Assembly: GCF_963378105.1 (NCBI RefSeq)
Contig: NZ_OY726398.1
Location: forward strand, 1,860,001-1,924,000
Reading direction: 5' to 3'
From: Mycolicibacter sp. MU0102
GTDB lineage: Bacteria > Actinomycetota > Actinomycetes > Mycobacteriales > Mycobacteriaceae
Length of the DNA stretch: 64,000 nt
The notes beneath the pieces are model-generated. The model was not told the DNA's origin and did not search any database. It saw only the letters and a list, made by a program, of their open reading frames with translations. A program made the position numbers and the translations under genes. This document shows, one piece after another, positions 61,078 to 64,000 of the stretch. The stretch's first letter is position 1. Each line of letters starts with the position of its first letter.

Positions 61078-62189
61078 TGGCGACAAAGCGCAAGCCCGCG
61101 GCACGGCAGGGCGACCGTCGCCGTAACCCCGAGAGCGCAACCCGCACCGGCTCGCGCCGGGTGACCGAGCAAACGCAGACCCGGGGCCCGCGGCGGCAGC
61201 GTGGGACCACGCCCGCAGCGGGGCTCCAGTCGCGGCCGCGCACCGGCCCGCAAAAGGCGGCGTCGCTTCGTCCGGACCCCAGGCCGGTGCCGGCGAAGAA
61301 CACCAAGCAGGCCAAGGCGCGGGCGAAGGCCCGCAAGGCCAAGGCGCCCAAGGTTGTACGCGTCCCGCTGCGCGAACGTCTGATTGCTCGGCTGGCCTCG
61401 GTCGACCTGCGACCGCGCACACTGGCGGCCAAGGTTCCGTTCGTCGTGCTGATCATCGGCGCGCTCGGTATCGGGCTGGGAATCACCCTGTGGCTCTCGA
61501 CCGATGCCGCCGAGCGGTCTTACCAGCTGGGCAACATCAAAGAGCGCAACCGGGTCCTGATGCAGCAGAAGGAGGCACTCGAGCGTGACGTGCTCACTGC
61601 CGAGTCCGCACCCGCGCTTGCCGAGGCGGCCCGCGAACTGGGCATGATCCCCAGCCGCGACACCGCACATCTGGTCCAGGACCCGATCGGCAACTGGGTG
61701 GTGGTCGGAACCCCGAAGCCCGCCGAGGGATTGCCGCCGCCGCCGCTGAACACCAAGCTGCCCGACGATGCGGCGCCACCGGCCGAGGTGCCGGTGCGGG
61801 TGCCGCCGGCCGGGCCGAAGCTCGACAGTCGCCACCTGCCCGCCGCAGTCCCGCCGGCTCCGGGCGTGCCCGGCGCGCCGCTGACCATTCCGGGCCTGCC
61901 GGGAGTTCCCGGGGTGCCGCTGGCCGGCCCATTGCCTGGGCCTGGCGCGCAAGACATCCCGCCGCTGGGGACACCTCCGGCCATCCCGTCTGACGCGCTG
62001 CCGCCCGTTGCCTTGCCGCCCGGGTCGGTAGTGCCGCCCGAGACGGTGCTGCCGGTGGGCGGAACGCTTCCGCCGGCGTCGGTCCTGCCTCCGGCGGCGG
62101 TGCTGCCGCCCGAGGTCGTCCTGCCTCCGCAACCCCCGCTGCCGCCGGAAGTCCTGGCGACGCCGGCGGTGGGAGGAGTCGCGCGATGA
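61074..62189 (+). CDS. FtsL-like septum protein with proline-rich C-terminus (Rv2164-like)
   Basis: A 371-residue bitopic membrane protein in the position of ftsL. A basic cytoplasmic region (about 110 residues, RARAKARKAKAPK) precedes one helix (VPFVVLIIGALGIGLGITLWL). A short periplasmic coiled coil (RSYQLGNIKERNRVLMQQKE) carries FtsL-like heptads, followed by a long Pro-rich tail (LPPPPLNTKLP, GLPGVPGVPLAG). Start is GTG 61074 overlapping the rsmH stop, with a second ATG three bases on. It probably bridges FtsQ and the PbpB transpeptidase in the divisome. Confidence 0.88.
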   Translation: MMATKRKPAARQGDRRRNPESATRTGSRRVTEQTQTRGPRRQRGTTPAAGLQSRPRTGPQKAASLRPDPRPVPAKNTKQAKARAKARKAKAPKVVRVPLRERLIARLASVDLRPRTLAAKVPFVVLIIGALGIGLGITLWLSTDAAERSYQLGNIKERNRVLMQQKEALERDVLTAESAPALAEAARELGMIPSRDTAHLVQDPIGNWVVVGTPKPAEGLPPPPLNTKLPDDAAPPAEVPVRVPPAGPKLDSRHLPAAVPPAPGVPGAPLTIPGLPGVPGVPLAGPLPGPGAQDIPPLGTPPAIPSDALPPVALPPGSVVPPETVLPVGGTLPPASVLPPAAVLPPEVVLPPQPPLPPEVLATPAVGGVAR

Positions 62190-64000
62190 GACGGCCCGCG
62201 CGGGGAACCGGCCCGGCACGTCGCGCTGACGGCTCGACCACGGCCGCCTCGCGAACGACCCGCCGATCCGCCACCTCGCCGGCCAAAGCCGGTAAGCCCG
62301 CCAAAGCCGCTAAGTCCGCTAAGACGCCGAAAGCGACCACCACAACCGGACATTCGGCGCGTGAGCGTCGTACCCGCCAAGCCACCGAGGTGGGCCTGCG
62401 CAGCGCTTCGTTCGTCTTCCGGCACCGCACCGGCAACGCGATCATCTTCCTGGTGCTGGCCTTGTCGGCGGCTCAGCTGTTCTACCTGCAGGTGCCGCGG
62501 GCCTCCGGGCTGCGGGCCGAAGCCGCCGGACAACTCAAAGTCACCGACGTCCAGCAGGCGATGCGCGGCGACATCATCGACCGCACCGGAGACAAGCTCG
62601 CCTTCACTATCGAAGCCCGGGCGCTGTCCTTCCAGCCGGTCAAGATCGGCAAGCAGCTCGCCGACGCCAAGAAGAAGGATCCGTCGGCCCCCGATCCGCA
62701 GCTGCGACTGCAGCAGATCGCCAAGGAGATCTCCACGCGCCTCGGCAACAAGCCGGACTCCGCGGCCCTGCTGAAGAAGCTGCGCAGCAACGAGACCTTC
62801 GTCTATCTCGCCCGTGCCGTCGACCCTGCGGTGGCCGAGGTGATCACCGAGAAATGCCCTGAGGTCGGTAGCGAGCGTCAGGATCTGCGCCAGTACCCGG
62901 GCGGGTCGCTGGCGGCCAACATCATCGGCGGCATCGACTGGGACGGCCACGGACTGCTGGGCCTGGAAGATTCGATGGACGCCGTGCTGGCCGGCACGGA
63001 CGGGTCGGTCACCTACGACCGAGGCTCGGACGGTGTGGTGATCCCGGGCAGCTACCGCAACCGGCACAAGGCCGTCAACGGGTCGACGATCCAGCTCACC
63101 CTCGACGACGACATCCAGTTCTACGTTCAGCAGCAGGTGCAGCAGGCCAAGAACGTCACTGGCGCACACGATGTCACGGCCGTGGTGCTGGACGCCAAGA
63201 GCGGTGAGGTGCTGGCGATGGCCGGCGACAACACGTTCGATCCTTCCCAGGACGTCGGGCGCCAGGAGGACCGCCAGCTCGGCAACCTGGCGGTGTCGTC
63301 GCCGTTCGAGCCGGGCTCGGTGAACAAGATCATCACCGCCGCGTCGGCCATTGAATACGGCCTCGGCCGCCCCGACGACGTTCTGCAGGTGCCCGGATCG
63401 ATCAACGTCGCCGATGTCACCGTCAGCGACGCCTGGGAACACGGCGTCGCGCCCTACACCATGACCGGAGTCTTCGGAAAGTCTTCCAACGTCGGAACCC
63501 TGATGCTGGCGCAGCGGGTGGGTCCCGAGCGCTGGTTCGACATGGCGGAGAAGTTCGGGCTGGGACAGCGCACCGGGGTGGCACTTCCCGGCGAGAGCGC
63601 CGGACTGCTTCCGCCGGTGGACCAATGGTCCGGCAGCTCGTTCGCCAACCTGCCCATCGGTCAAGGCCTCTCAATGACGCTGCTGCAGATGACCGGGATG
63701 TATCAGGCTATCGCCAACGACGGCGTGCGGATTCCGCCGCGGATCATCAAAGCGACCATCGCCGCCGACGGCAGCCGCGCCGAGGAACCTCGGCCCGAAG
63801 GAGTCCGGGTGGTCTCGGAGCAGACCGCGGCGACCGTGCGCCACATGCTGCGTTCGGTGGTGCAACGTGATCCGACCGGCGTTCAGCAGGGCACCGGATG
63901 GCAGGCCGCCGTCGACGGCTACCAGATCGCCGGGAAGACCGGCACCGCGCAGCAGATCAACCCGGCCTGCGGTTGCTACTACAACGATGTCTACTGGATC
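62186..64000 (+). CDS. pbpB: Septal penicillin-binding protein, class B (FtsI-type), 3' end off window
   Basis: Transpeptidase for septal peptidoglycan; 605 codons present, the end lies outside the window. A basic N-terminus leads to a helix (NAIIFLVLALSAAQLFYLQV), then the PBP dimerisation domain (MRGDIIDRTGDKLAF). The transpeptidase motifs are SVNK (S378) in PFEPGSVNKII, SSN in GKSSNVGT and KTG in IAGKTGTAQQ. The ATG overlaps the preceding stop (ATGA) with GGGAGGAG before it. In M. tuberculosis PbpB partners Wag31 and FtsW; the murE and later genes would follow. Confidence 0.95.
   Translation, partial: MRRPARGTGPARRADGSTTAASRTTRRSATSPAKAGKPAKAAKSAKTPKATTTTGHSARERRTRQATEVGLRSASFVFRHRTGNAIIFLVLALSAAQLFYLQVPRASGLRAEAAGQLKVTDVQQAMRGDIIDRTGDKLAFTIEARALSFQPVKIGKQLADAKKKDPSAPDPQLRLQQIAKEISTRLGNKPDSAALLKKLRSNETFVYLARAVDPAVAEVITEKCPEVGSERQDLRQYPGGSLAANIIGGIDWDGHGLLGLEDSMDAVLAGTDGSVTYDRGSDGVVIPGSYRNRHKAVNGSTIQLTLDDDIQFYVQQQVQQAKNVTGAHDVTAVVLDAKSGEVLAMAGDNTFDPSQDVGRQEDRQLGNLAVSSPFEPGSVNKIITAASAIEYGLGRPDDVLQVPGSINVADVTVSDAWEHGVAPYTMTGVFGKSSNVGTLMLAQRVGPERWFDMAEKFGLGQRTGVALPGESAGLLPPVDQWSGSSFANLPIGQGLSMTLLQMTGMYQAIANDGVRIPPRIIKATIAADGSRAEEPRPEGVRVVSEQTAATVRHMLRSVVQRDPTGVQQGTGWQAAVDGYQIAGKTGTAQQINPACGCYYNDVYWI

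Noticed and set aside
61520..63664. A 714-codon minus-strand frame opposite ftsL-like and pbpB
   Set aside because: Low-complexity antisense shadow; the plus strand has clear FtsL-like and PBP motifs with overlapping starts and stops.
1..64000. tRNA, rRNA, insertion sequences, prophage and attachment sites
   Set aside because: None was seen: no cloverleaf, no transposase or integrase ORF, and no matching terminal repeats around the accessory genes.

Overview
The window is chromosomal DNA from a GC-rich mycobacterium. Gene order follows the Mycobacterium tuberculosis segment from glnA1 (Rv2220) to pbpB (Rv2163c) almost gene for gene, in inverted orientation. Several M. tuberculosis loci (ephD, Rv2209, Rv2203, the Rv2177c transposase) are absent. 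Several others are added: a multi-pass membrane gene, two PGRS-like secreted proteins, a small acidic ORF, a PdxH-like oxidase and an MFS/GAP pair. Signal-peptide PGRS proteins without a PE domain suggest a non-tuberculous species, perhaps the M. terrae/Mycolicibacter group; that placement is inference. The M. tuberculosis comparisons are from memory, not from an alignment run here.

Layout. 1-6620: glnA (5' part only, minus), an RDD protein (plus), then the minus-strand lipoate operon dlaT > epimerase > lipB > lipA > DUF4191. 6853-10436: an orphan membrane protein, pepB and a class III adenylate cyclase. 10593-17175: an accessory block in which two PGRS-like genes flank the housekeeping pair gcvT-ilvE; the second PGRS gene is split by a one-base frameshift. 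17301-22552: cobalamin genes cobT-cobS with a DUF3043 protein, then glycerate kinase, an A-type Fe-S carrier and adenosine kinase, closed by a strong bidirectional terminator. 22613-32939: asnB and the respiratory cluster ctaC-ctaF-mmpS3-Rv2197c (plus) and ctaE-qcrC-qcrA-qcrB (minus), which together encode most of the cytochrome bcc-aa3 supercomplex. 33110-41775: trpD, an exonuclease/GIY-YIG protein, a RipA-like NlpC/P60 hydrolase, an HExxH protein, GAP and MFS membrane proteins, and pimB.

41851-57041: fadD15; a five-gene conserved cluster (two START-like proteins, an ArsA-like ATPase, a small CxxC protein and a PlsC acyltransferase); the lipoglycan mannosyltransferases (Rv2181 type and mptA); an RNase and aroG; the pknL kinase beside its presumed DNA-binding substrate; idsA2; and a MetF-like reductase. 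57045-64000: lppM, a GNAT enzyme, a DUF3040 protein, a clear rho-independent terminator, and the start of the division and cell-wall cluster mraZ-rsmH-ftsL-like-pbpB, which runs off the window. The theme is cell-envelope construction, respiration and lipoylated central metabolism.

The most interesting signals are: a structured stretch between mraZ and rsmH that fits a leader RNA better than the usual protein extension; three exactly 10-bp-spaced GTGGG boxes ahead of mraZ; the PE-less PGRS pair with a frameshift and a novel repeated C-terminal domain; and a long antisense overlap between trpD and its convergent neighbour. No tRNA, rRNA, CRISPR array, insertion sequence or prophage was seen.
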